Source of the DNA: Bifidobacterium sp. UBA744 | GTDB lineage: Bacteria > Actinomycetota > Actinomycetes > Actinomycetales > Bifidobacteriaceae | Assembly: GCA_002298605.1 (NCBI GenBank) | Contig: DBKS01000006.1 | Coordinates: 749 to 30,583 of the forward strand | Length of the DNA stretch: 29,835 nt | Direction: 5' to 3' | In this document: in pieces, positions 1-6,371 of the stretch | Numbering within the stretch: position 1 is the stretch's first letter | Layout: every line of letters begins with the position of its first letter | Translations under genes and position numbers: made by a program | The notes under the pieces: generated by a model | Seen by the model: the letters and a program-made list of their open reading frames with translations, nothing else | The model's database searches: none | What the model was told of the DNA's origin: nothing

Positions 1-570
1 GTGGTGCTGGTGCTTGTCGCCGAAAACGTCGGGCATGTCAAATCCGTCGCCCAGATGACGGGCCGCGACTACGACGACCGGATGGGCGCCGCGTTGCTGG
101 CCGATGGCCTGGGCACCACGCTTGCCGGTTTCGGCGGCGGTTCCGGAACCACCACCTATGGCGAGAACATCGGCGTGATGGCCGCCACCAAGGTCTATTC
201 GACGGCCGCCTACTGGTGCGCCGCCGGTTTCGCGCTGCTGCTGTCGCTCTGCCCGAAGTTCGGTGCGGTCATCAACACCATTCCCTCGGGCGTGCTCGGC
301 GGCGTGACCACCCTGCTGTACGGCATGATCGGCATGATCGGCGTGCGCATCTGGGTGGAGAACAAGGTCAACTTCGACAAGCCGATCAACATCATGGTCG
401 CCGCCATCACCATGATCATCGCCATCGGCCAGTTCGCCTTCGCCGTGTCCGGCGTCTCCTTCAACGGCATCGCCATCGGCACCATCGTGGTGCTTGTCGC
501 CTACCACGGCCTCAAGGCCATCGGCAGGGCGACCGGCACGATCGCCGGGGATGATCCCGACGTGCTGTGA
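1..570 (+). CDS. Uracil/xanthine permease (NCS2, UraA-like), C-terminal part
   Basis: This is the last 189 residues of a nucleobase:cation symporter-2 membrane permease; the 5' end lies outside the window, so the GTG at position 1 is an internal codon. The segment AENVGHVKSVAQMTGRD and, about 30 residues on, TTTYGENIGVMAATKVYS match the conserved NCS2 core; the Glu of TYGENIG corresponds to a substrate-binding Glu in UraA (family knowledge). Four or five hydrophobic membrane segments follow. The TYGENIG form fits the uracil-permease branch better than xanthine/urate permeases, but substrate cannot be fixed from this fragment. It is convergent with the MATE gene; the 75-bp gap has GC-rich inverted repeats but no T-tract. 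Confidence 0.9.
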   Translation: MVLVLVAENVGHVKSVAQMTGRDYDDRMGAALLADGLGTTLAGFGGGSGTTTYGENIGVMAATKVYSTAAYWCAAGFALLLSLCPKFGAVINTIPSGVLGGVTTLLYGMIGMIGVRIWVENKVNFDKPINIMVAAITMIIAIGQFAFAVSGVSFNGIAIGTIVVLVAYHGLKAIGRATGTIAGDDPDVL

Positions 571-645
571 GCGGCGCGCCCGCCGCATCCGCTGACGTCG
601 TTGCCGGCCCCGCCGCTGCGATGTTCCGCGGCGTGCCGGGATCGG

Positions 646-2040
646 CTACGCCGCGGCCGCGAATCTACGCGACGGCCGATACGCCAGCAGCGAGACGATG
701 ACGAGCGCGGCGGTGATGGCGAGGCTGACCGGATACACGGCCATGATCCACGCGAAGGTGTGGTGCGCGGGGAACACGAAGGCCACCCAGTAGAATCTCG
801 TGCCGCATACGCCAGCCACGGTGAGCAGAGCCGGCACCAGCGAGATGCCGAAGCCCCGGAGGTATCCGGACGCCATCTCGTACGCCATCGAGAAGATGTA
901 TCCGATGAACACCGTCACGAGCCGGACATAGCCCACCGCCACGGTGGAGGGGTCGTGGACGAAAATGGTCAGGAGGCCATGCCCGAAGAACAGGACGATC
1001 GCGATCACGGTGGCGGTGACGACGAGGTCCTCCAGATAGCAGATGGCAAGCACGCGGCGGCATCGCCTGACCTGTCCGGCGCCGTAGTTCTGGCCGGTGA
1101 AGGTGGCGCACGCCTGCGAGAAGGAGTTGAGCACCTGGTAGGCGACGGCCTCGATGTTGAACGCGGCGGACGAGGCCGCGATCACCGTGGTGCCGAGGCT
1201 GTTGATCGCGCCCTGGATGATCACGTTGGCGAAGGCGAATACGGCGCCCTGCAATCCCGCTGGAAGGCCGATGCGCAGAATCGAACGCAGCGCCAGGCCG
1301 TCGACGCGGAGCTTGCGGGGGTCGACGTGGATGGGGGCGTCGGTACGCATCAGCAGGAACAGCAGCGCCAGTGAGCTGAAGGCGTTGGACATCACGGTGG
1401 CCGTGGCGACGCCGGCGACGCTCCAGCCGAGCCCGGCGGTGAACAGGAAGCCCAGCCCCACGTTCAGCACCCCGGCCAGCGCCAGTGTCTTGAGCGGGGT
1501 TCGGGTGTCGCCGATGGCGCGGAAGATGGCTGCCTCGAAGTTGTAGAGCAGGATCACCGGCAAGCCGATCAGATAGATGCGCAGATACAGCAGCGCCAGC
1601 GGGAACACGTCGGCCGGCACGTTGAGCAGGCCCAGGATCCACGCCGCGCCGAGCTCCCCGACGACGAGCGCGAGCAGACCGCCGCACACCGCCGTCACGA
1701 TCGCGGTGTGCACGGCCTTCGAGACGGCGTCCGAGCTGCCGCGTCCCACCGCGTTGGCGATGACGACGTTGGCGCCCAGTGAAATCCCGATGAAGAAGTT
1801 GACCACGAGCATCACGATGAAGCTGTTGGCCCCGACCGCCGCCACGGCCTGCGTGTCGTTGGCGCCGGAGAAGTTGCCGACGATGGCCACGCCGGTCGCG
1901 TTGAACAGCTGCTCCAGCACGCCGGTGGCCGCGACGGGCAGCGCGAACAGCAGCGCGCGGTTCCAGATGGGGCCGTGCAGCATGTCGATGGCGTTGCCGT
2001 TGGCGGTGGCGTCTGAACTACGTGTTTCGCTGATGCTCAC
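646..2040 (-). CDS. MATE-family multidrug/Na+ efflux transporter
   Basis: A 464-residue polytopic membrane protein of the MATE (NorM/DinF-like) family, which exports drugs or metabolites in exchange for Na+ or H+. About twelve hydrophobic segments are visible, starting with LHGPIWNRALLFALPVAA, and the two homologous halves each begin with a similar helix pair. I chose the GTG at 2040-2038 because AAGGGGG sits 7 bases upstream. An in-frame ATG at 2076 would add 12 residues but has no ribosome binding site. A near-consensus promoter lies about 110 bases upstream, leaving a leader of about 100 bases that contains a short reading frame overlapping this start by GTGA. The family call is secure; the substrate is unknown. 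Confidence 0.9.
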   Translation of the reverse strand: MSISETRSSDATANGNAIDMLHGPIWNRALLFALPVAATGVLEQLFNATGVAIVGNFSGANDTQAVAAVGANSFIVMLVVNFFIGISLGANVVIANAVGRGSSDAVSKAVHTAIVTAVCGGLLALVVGELGAAWILGLLNVPADVFPLALLYLRIYLIGLPVILLYNFEAAIFRAIGDTRTPLKTLALAGVLNVGLGFLFTAGLGWSVAGVATATVMSNAFSSLALLFLLMRTDAPIHVDPRKLRVDGLALRSILRIGLPAGLQGAVFAFANVIIQGAINSLGTTVIAASSAAFNIEAVAYQVLNSFSQACATFTGQNYGAGQVRRCRRVLAICYLEDLVVTATVIAIVLFFGHGLLTIFVHDPSTVAVGYVRLVTVFIGYIFSMAYEMASGYLRGFGISLVPALLTVAGVCGTRFYWVAFVFPAHHTFAWIMAVYPVSLAITAALVIVSLLAYRPSRRFAAAA

Positions 2041-2126
2041 CGATGGGCCCCCTTGCGTTTCCGGCGGTTGTGGCATTCGTTGGCGCGGATGGTGCGTGAT
2101 GTGCGGCGGGGTCGCCCGCCCTGCAT
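2037..2126 (-). CDS. Possible Arg/Lys-rich leader peptide of the MATE gene
   Basis: A 29-residue frame that begins with ATG about 16 bases after the predicted transcription start of the MATE promoter. Its TGA stop overlaps the MATE GTG start (bases GTGA, 2040-2037). Eleven of the 29 residues are Arg or Lys, including a run RRKRK near the end. Such basic runs contain the plus-X-plus motif known to stall ribosomes in the presence of macrolides, which would make sense ahead of an efflux pump. No good ribosome binding site is seen, and Arg-rich frames are common by chance in GC-rich DNA, so this is speculative. Confidence 0.25.
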   Translation of the reverse strand: MQGGRPRRTSRTIRANECHNRRKRKGAHR

Positions 2127-2148
2127 CGATTCGCCGTCCCGCGGTGCG

Positions 2149-2177
2149 ATTGTAGGTGCGATTCGGCCGTGTGACAA
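2149..2177 (-). promoter_or_regulatory. Sigma-70-type promoter of the MATE gene
   Basis: On the minus strand, TTGTCA (2177-2172) is separated by exactly 17 bases from TACAAT (2154-2149). Each box differs from consensus at one position. Transcription should start near 2142, giving the MATE mRNA a leader of about 100 bases with a GC-rich hairpin (GGCGGG/CCCGCC arms) near its 5' end. Confidence 0.65.
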
Positions 2178-2216
2178 ACCGGATGGAAGTCGTCCGGCCG
2201 GTTTGCGGCGCAATAG

Positions 2217-2251
2217 GAAAATCCCCGCATCGCGGCAGTCGATACGGGGAT
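2217..2251 (-). terminator. Rho-independent terminator of the small peptide gene
   Basis: Read on the minus strand, a 12-bp stem (ATCCCCGTATCG with CGATGCGGGGAT, one T-G wobble) with a 7-base loop is followed at once by TTTTCC. It lies about 70 bases downstream of the stop of the 51-residue frame and ahead of the MATE promoter, so the peptide gene is its own transcription unit. Confidence 0.8.
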
Positions 2252-2293
2252 CAATCAATCAAGGAGTGGGTTCATTGGCAGTGTGGACCCAAC

Positions 2294-2310
2294 GTTCCGG
2301 CAGCCGGAAC
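2294..2310. repeat. Perfect palindrome, 8-bp arms
   Basis: GTTCCGGC-A-GCCGGAAC is a perfect inverted repeat with a 1-base centre, located 8 bases beyond the stop of the small peptide gene and before its terminator. With such a tiny loop it looks more like a protein-binding palindrome than an RNA hairpin. It shares the TTCCGG/CCGGAA core with the TCCGGA boxes upstream of the AraC gene, which may be coincidence. Confidence 0.5.
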
Positions 2311-2318
2311 CGATGCGG

Positions 2319-2474
2319 TCACGCCGCGGTTTTGTGAAACACGCGGCTGATGACCCGACCGAAGCCCTGGGCGAGCTCGAAATATCCGATGCCCGGGTCG
2401 GTGGCGGAAAGACTGGAGCGCAGCACGGCGTCCATCATGTCATTGTCGGTCATGTTCTGATTTGTGGTCTTCAT
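2319..2474 (-). CDS. Small peptide, 51 residues, function unknown
   Basis: The frame starts with ATG at 2474-2472, preceded by AGGAAGG at good spacing, and ends with TGA at 2321-2319. It is followed by a strong terminator. The peptide begins MKTTNQNMTDNDMMDAVLRS and ends RVISRVFHKTAA. The first half is polar, Asn/Met/Asp-rich and acidic. The second half, from about residue 28 (GIGYFELAQGFGRVISRVF), can form an amphipathic helix with a net positive end. There is no signal peptide, double-glycine site or cysteine. I recognise no family. The strong ribosome binding site, private terminator and divergent AraC regulator suggest an expressed, regulated peptide: a signal, an antimicrobial-like peptide or a small effector are possible. 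Confidence 0.65.
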   Translation of the reverse strand: MKTTNQNMTDNDMMDAVLRSSLSATDPGIGYFELAQGFGRVISRVFHKTAA

Positions 2475-2548
2475 GATCAAGTCCTTCCTGACGGTTGCTT
2501 TTGGCTGACGCCGTCCAGCATAGGGCGGGCCGGCCGTCGAGGCCGTAC

Positions 2549-2630
2549 GATGTTGCTCACATCTTTTGTAAAATTATCGGGTGACCATGTAATAATGATA
2601 TTGCGATTGTTGGTCATCCGGAAATCCGGA
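2549..2630. promoter_or_regulatory. Divergent control region between the small peptide and AraC genes
   Basis: The stretch is AT-rich compared with its surroundings. For the AraC gene, TTGTAA (2566-2571) and TAATAA (2590-2595) are 18 bases apart. Repeats cluster here: GATGT-N5-ACATC (2549-2563); TGACCA (2582-2587) and TGGTCA (2611-2616) as an inverted pair flanking the -10 box; and TCCGGA-AA-TCCGGA (2617-2630) just before the ribosome binding site. These are plausible operators for AraC autoregulation and control of the peptide gene. No convincing promoter was found for the minus strand. Confidence 0.45.
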
Positions 2631-2647
2631 GGAGGGGAGCGGGACGC

Positions 2648-3394
2648 ATGGCGGTCGTCAAGGACTCCACATTGCGTTATCTTGAATTCATCCAGCGGGA
2701 GGACCGCGTCCGTCATCACACCTATGTGCAGGAGATGCGCCAATACGATCTGATGAAGGCGGGGGACCCGGAGGCGATCCGCGAAAGCGTGCGAATGTGG
2801 GACTCCGGCCTGTACGGCCATGTCTCCGACGATCCGGTGCGCAACGCCAAATATCTGTTCGTCACATCGATCGCCCTTGTCACCCGCTTCGCCATCGAGG
2901 GCGGCATGGACGAGGAGGACGCCTACAACGCCTCGGACCTGTATATCCAGGACATGGACCATTGCGATTCCGTGGACGCCGTGCGCCGCCTGCACACCGA
3001 CATGATGACCTTCTTCACATGGGCCATGGCGGATCTGGCCAAGCAGGACGTGCAGTCGCGCCCCATCGCGGAGGTGCTGGACTACATCCACTACCACCTG
3101 CACGAGAAGATCACCGTGTCGACGCTCGCCGAGCATGTGCACCTCAACCCCACATACCTGTCCGAGCTGTTCGGCAAGGAGATGGGAACGTCGATCTCGC
3201 ATTACATCACCGGTCGGCGTGTGGAGGCCGCGGGCAACATGCTCAAATACTCCCCGTACTCCCTCGCCGAGATCGCGCGGATCCTCGCGTACCGGTCCCA
3301 GAGCCATTTCACCAAGGTGTTCAAACAGGCCACCGGCATGACGCCGAAGGTATACCGAGACACCTACGCGAAAACGGGCATCTGGCCGCAGTAG
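2648..3394 (+). CDS. AraC-family transcriptional regulator
   Basis: A 248-residue regulator. The C-terminal 100 residues form the AraC/XylS DNA-binding domain with two helix-turn-helix units, around residues 156-176 (VSTLAEHVHLNPTYLSELFG) and 205-227, with the typical SQSHFTKVFKQATGMTPKVYR block. The N-terminal 130 residues are not a sugar-binding cupin but an all-helical domain with DDPVRNAKYLFVTSIALVTRFAIEGG and YNASDLYIQ, a type I recall from AraC regulators of streptococci and gut Clostridia, some beside surface-antigen genes. The ligand of this domain is unknown. The start is supported by GGAGGAGGGGAG upstream. The gene is divergent from the 51-residue peptide, its most likely target. 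No terminator is obvious downstream; 3395-3628 contains no supportable gene. Confidence 0.9.
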   Translation: MAVVKDSTLRYLEFIQREDRVRHHTYVQEMRQYDLMKAGDPEAIRESVRMWDSGLYGHVSDDPVRNAKYLFVTSIALVTRFAIEGGMDEEDAYNASDLYIQDMDHCDSVDAVRRLHTDMMTFFTWAMADLAKQDVQSRPIAEVLDYIHYHLHEKITVSTLAEHVHLNPTYLSELFGKEMGTSISHYITGRRVEAAGNMLKYSPYSLAEIARILAYRSQSHFTKVFKQATGMTPKVYRDTYAKTGIWPQ

Positions 3395-3628
3395 GACCGG
3401 TTCCGCCGGGCGCGCTCCCATGACTTTCGTCGGTCGGCTGCCACGTCGCTGAACGTGCGGTGAATTTTTACTCCCTGGGCAATCAAAACCATGTGGAGGA
3501 TCCGACGGTCGGCTACTGTGGAATGCGGCGAACACCAGCCGCATGGCCGGCTGTGAGGGCGCATTGCGACTCGCCCGTGTGTATGAGTAGATGAGTTAAT
3601 CGAGTGACAGGCAAAGGAATAATCGAAT

Positions 3629-4456
3629 ATGGGGATGCCGTTGGACCTGTATGTAATCAGGCATGGTGAATCCGAGGCGAACGTCATTGTCGAGGCGGGG
3701 GAGCAAGGCGACAACTCCCTGTACACGCAAGACAACGTGACCGTGCCCGACCGTTCGTGGCGCCTGACCGCCACCGGGCGCAAACAGGCGGATTGCATCG
3801 GCCGCTGGCTGGTCTCGCAGCAGCAGCTGTTCGACCGCTACCTGGTAAGCCCCTACGTGCGCACCCGCGAGACCGCCGCCACGATGGCGCTGCCCAAGGC
3901 GCGGTGGGAGGAGACCCGCGTACTGCGCGAACGTTCGTGGGGCGAGATCAACACCATCACCAAAGACGAATTCAAAACCCATTACAGCCGCAACTGGATG
4001 TTCAAAAACACCGACCCGCTGTACTGGCGGCCACCGGCAGGCGAATCGATCGCCGACGTCTCCGAAGACCGCGTGCACAACCTGCTCACCTCGCTGAACC
4101 GCAAATCCGACGCCGAATCCGTAGTGGCCGTAACCCACGGCGATTTCATGCTGGCGCTGATGCTCACGCTCGAGGACCTGTCCGACGAGGAGTTCCTGCG
4201 CCGGTCCGACGCCGAGGAATGGAAAATCACCAACTGCACCTGCCTGCACTATTCCCGGCGCGACCCCAATACCGGACGCACATCGAAACGCGTGCGCTGG
4301 GAACAGACGGCCCGCCCCGTACTCGACGAAACGACCGGACGCTGGGAGGTCAAAGTCGAGCCCTGGCGGGAATTCCAGCGGCCGATCATGTCAAACGGAG
4401 ACCTGGTGGACGTGGTGCACTCGGTCGACCCCCACCTGCTGAACTTCACCAAATAG
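3629..4456 (+). CDS. Histidine phosphatase family protein
   Basis: A 275-residue cytosolic protein of the phosphoglycerate mutase-like histidine phosphatase superfamily. The phosphorylated histidine is in the RHGE motif (residues 11-14, His12), a conserved arginine is in VRTRET (about residue 80), and the second catalytic histidine is in VAVTHGD (His170). There is an insertion around residues 115-140 with a WMFKNTDPLYWRPPAGES segment, and the protein is longer than a typical cofactor-dependent mutase. The substrate is not predictable; a general phosphatase role is more likely than glycolytic mutase. Start is uncertain: AAAGGA lies 11 bases before the ATG at 3629, and a second ATG is two codons on. 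Confidence 0.85.
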   Translation: MGMPLDLYVIRHGESEANVIVEAGEQGDNSLYTQDNVTVPDRSWRLTATGRKQADCIGRWLVSQQQLFDRYLVSPYVRTRETAATMALPKARWEETRVLRERSWGEINTITKDEFKTHYSRNWMFKNTDPLYWRPPAGESIADVSEDRVHNLLTSLNRKSDAESVVAVTHGDFMLALMLTLEDLSDEEFLRRSDAEEWKITNCTCLHYSRRDPNTGRTSKRVRWEQTARPVLDETTGRWEVKVEPWREFQRPIMSNGDLVDVVHSVDPHLLNFTK

Positions 4457-4592
4457 CGCCACCGACAGCATCGCCGAACAGCGTCGCCGATAACGATTCC
4501 CGGCAACATCACCGAGTAACACGGCCGCGACACTCCCACAACTACAATGTACGACGCGACGGCACCGGGCAATGGCATACAAGGGAGAAAAC

Positions 4593-5516
4593 GTGGCAGC
4601 GCAGAACAACTCGACATCAACACCCTCGCTCGAGACGTCGCCGCGCACAATCCTCATCGGCGCGGCACTGACATTGGCCGGCGGATCGCTATGGGGCATC
4701 AACGCCACCATCTCCAAAATGCTCATGGCCGACTACGGCGTCACGCCACTGTGGCTATCCTGCGTGCGCGAACTCGGCGCCTGCGTGCTGTTCTTCGCCT
4801 GCGCGGCGGCCACCTCGCCCAAACAACTCGCGGGGGCGCTCACCGACGCCCGGTCATGGCCCAAATACATAGGCTGCGCGCTTATCTGCGTGCTCATGGT
4901 GCAGATCGCCTACCTGTGCTCCATCAACGTGACGAATTCCGGTACCGCCACCGTGCTGCAGTCGCTGAACCTGCTGTTCGTCCTGCTGTTCACCTGCATC
5001 ATGGCCAGGAGACTGCCGTCGAAACGCGAGGCCATTGGCGTGATACTGGCGTTTGCGGGCACCGTGCTCATTGCCACCGGGGGAGATCTGACGTCGTTGG
5101 CGTTGCCCGCCGAGGGGCTGCTGTGGGGATTGTTGAACGCAGCCAGCACCTCCGCCCTGCCGATTCTGCCGGTGATGCTGATGCGTCGGTGGGGGAGCTT
5201 CGCCATCAACGGCATTATGTTTCTTGTCTCCGGCCTGGTGCTGCTGCCGGTGGTCAAACCGTGGTCGAACCCCCCGGCCCTTGACGCCCGGGGGTGGGCG
5301 ATGATGGCGTTCACCGTGGTGCTGGGAACCTTCGGCGCCTATTGGCTGTTCCTCATGGGATCGCGGATGGCCGGGGCCATGCGAGCCACCATGCTGGGCA
5401 CCGCCGAGCCGGTGATGGCCACGATCTCCGCGGTGCTGCTGACCGGGGTGCTGTTCACCCCAACGGATCTGGTCGGGTTCGCGCTGATTGTGGCGATGGT
5501 GTTTTTGGTGCGCTGA
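4593..5516 (+). CDS. DMT-superfamily (EamA) transporter
   Basis: A 307-residue inner-membrane protein with about ten hydrophobic helices in two EamA repeats, the first beginning LTLAGGSLWGINATISKML, the second at about residue 150 (PAEGLLWGLLNAASTSAL). Members export amino acids or other metabolites; the substrate is unknown. I chose the GTG at 4593 because AAGGGAG lies 6-12 bases upstream; an ATG 21 bases earlier has no ribosome binding site. A TACAAT box about 45 bases upstream could be the -10 element of its own promoter, though no clear -35 is seen. The C-terminus ends directly after the last helix (MVFLVR). Confidence 0.88.
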   Translation: MAAQNNSTSTPSLETSPRTILIGAALTLAGGSLWGINATISKMLMADYGVTPLWLSCVRELGACVLFFACAAATSPKQLAGALTDARSWPKYIGCALICVLMVQIAYLCSINVTNSGTATVLQSLNLLFVLLFTCIMARRLPSKREAIGVILAFAGTVLIATGGDLTSLALPAEGLLWGLLNAASTSALPILPVMLMRRWGSFAINGIMFLVSGLVLLPVVKPWSNPPALDARGWAMMAFTVVLGTFGAYWLFLMGSRMAGAMRATMLGTAEPVMATISAVLLTGVLFTPTDLVGFALIVAMVFLVR

Positions 5517-5527
5517 GGCGCCTGCAC

Positions 5528-5568
5528 GCTTGGGCGCGCCTGCCGCCATGGGGGAGGCACGCCCAAGC
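5528..5568. terminator. Bidirectional hairpin between convergent genes
   Basis: GCTTGGGCG (5528-5536) pairs perfectly with CGCCCAAGC (5560-5568). After one mismatch the stem continues with GCCT/AGGC, giving about 13 pairs. It sits in the 62-bp gap between the converging DMT transporter and oxidoreductase genes. There is no T-tract on either strand, so termination strength is uncertain. Confidence 0.55.
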
Positions 5569-5578
5569 AAGGCGGCGG

Positions 5579-6094
5579 TCAGTCGGTGATGGCGGCGACG
5601 AAGGCCTTCGCGTCAGCGGCCAGTGCGTCATCGCTGACGTTGTTGGTGTCCGGCACGATGAACGGCTTGACCCATACACCGTCGGTGTGGTGCACCATCG
5701 TGGCATAGGGGCTCAGCAGCTCGTCCATCGTGACGTGATGCTTGCCTTCCGGCGTGTACGACTCCGCCGGGGAGCCGGTGGACACCGTCACCTGGAATTC
5801 CTTGCCCCTCAGGGCGTGTCCATTGCCATACGCCCAATCGGGGGTGAGCACCTTGTCCTCCCACTCCTTGAGCAGGGCGGGTGCGGAATACCAATAGAAC
5901 GGGAACAGCAGCACCACGCGATCGGCGGCGTCGACCCGACGCTGCTCCGCCTTGACGTCAATGTCGAAATCCGGGTAGTCGGCGTATTCGTCGACGACCG
6001 TGACGCCGGCCGATTCGGCGGCGTCGGCCAGGGCCTTGCCGATGCGCGACGACGTGGCGAAATCGGGGTGGAACGCCAGAACCAATGTGGACAT
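5579..6094 (-). CDS. Flavodoxin-fold NAD(P)H-dependent oxidoreductase
   Basis: A 171-residue cytosolic flavoprotein of the Flavodoxin_2 family (YwrO/KefF/MdaB-like quinone or nitro reductases). The N-terminal strand and phosphate loop LVLAFHPDFATSSRIGKAL, the segment VVLLFPFYWYSAPALLKEWEDKVL and the following WAYG are characteristic, and the length is usual for the family. It would bind FMN or FAD and reduce quinones or related electrophiles with NAD(P)H. The ATG at 6094-6092 has AAGGAG at ideal spacing. It is divergent from the CstA gene, with which it shares a 277-bp control region. Confidence 0.88.
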   Translation of the reverse strand: MSTLVLAFHPDFATSSRIGKALADAAESAGVTVVDEYADYPDFDIDVKAEQRRVDAADRVVLLFPFYWYSAPALLKEWEDKVLTPDWAYGNGHALRGKEFQVTVSTGSPAESYTPEGKHHVTMDELLSPYATMVHHTDGVWVKPFIVPDTNNVSDDALAADAKAFVAAITD

Positions 6095-6139
6095 GTCAAC
6101 TCCTTAGCTGAAAAAACAATCCGACAGCCCAAGGGTAAT

Positions 6140-6346
6140 GCCGCGACGATACTTTGCATTCGCGGCGCGTACCACATATGGCGCGGGCGGCATGTGGCGA
6201 AGATCACAATATGAACGTCCGCGTCTGTTCCGCCGGGCTTTGGCTATACTGACGCGTATACACTGATATATCTGCCACAAGCATTGGTGCATGCGCGACA
6301 ATGGCCACCAGCCGTGCAACTCGTGCAATTCGCGTAAACGTGTATA
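6140..6346 (+). promoter_or_regulatory. Control region upstream of the CstA gene
   Basis: Several elements lie between the divergent oxidoreductase and CstA genes. GCCGCGA-N13-TCGCGGC (6140-6166) is a 7-bp inverted repeat spanning TTGCAT, which is 17 bases from TATGGC (6177-6182), a possible promoter. CCACAT-N14-ATGTGG (6172-6197) is a second inverted repeat. TGTGG-N6-TCACA (6193-6208) resembles a CRP/GlxR site. A TATACT box (6244-6249) may be another -10. In the leader, TATACAC (6257-6263) can pair with GTGTATA (6340-6346), and CGTGCAA is tandemly repeated between them. None is proven; together they suggest a heavily regulated gene with a leader of 100 bases or more. Confidence 0.4.
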
Positions 6347-6371
6347 TGGGTATATGAGAGAGAAGAACACA

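Noticed and set aside
2275..2337. A 20-residue frame from TTG on the plus strand with AAGGAG 8 bases upstream
   Set aside because: It runs antisense to the end of the small peptide gene and through its terminator region; the AAGGAG may be chance, and the composition looks like a shadow of GC-rich DNA.
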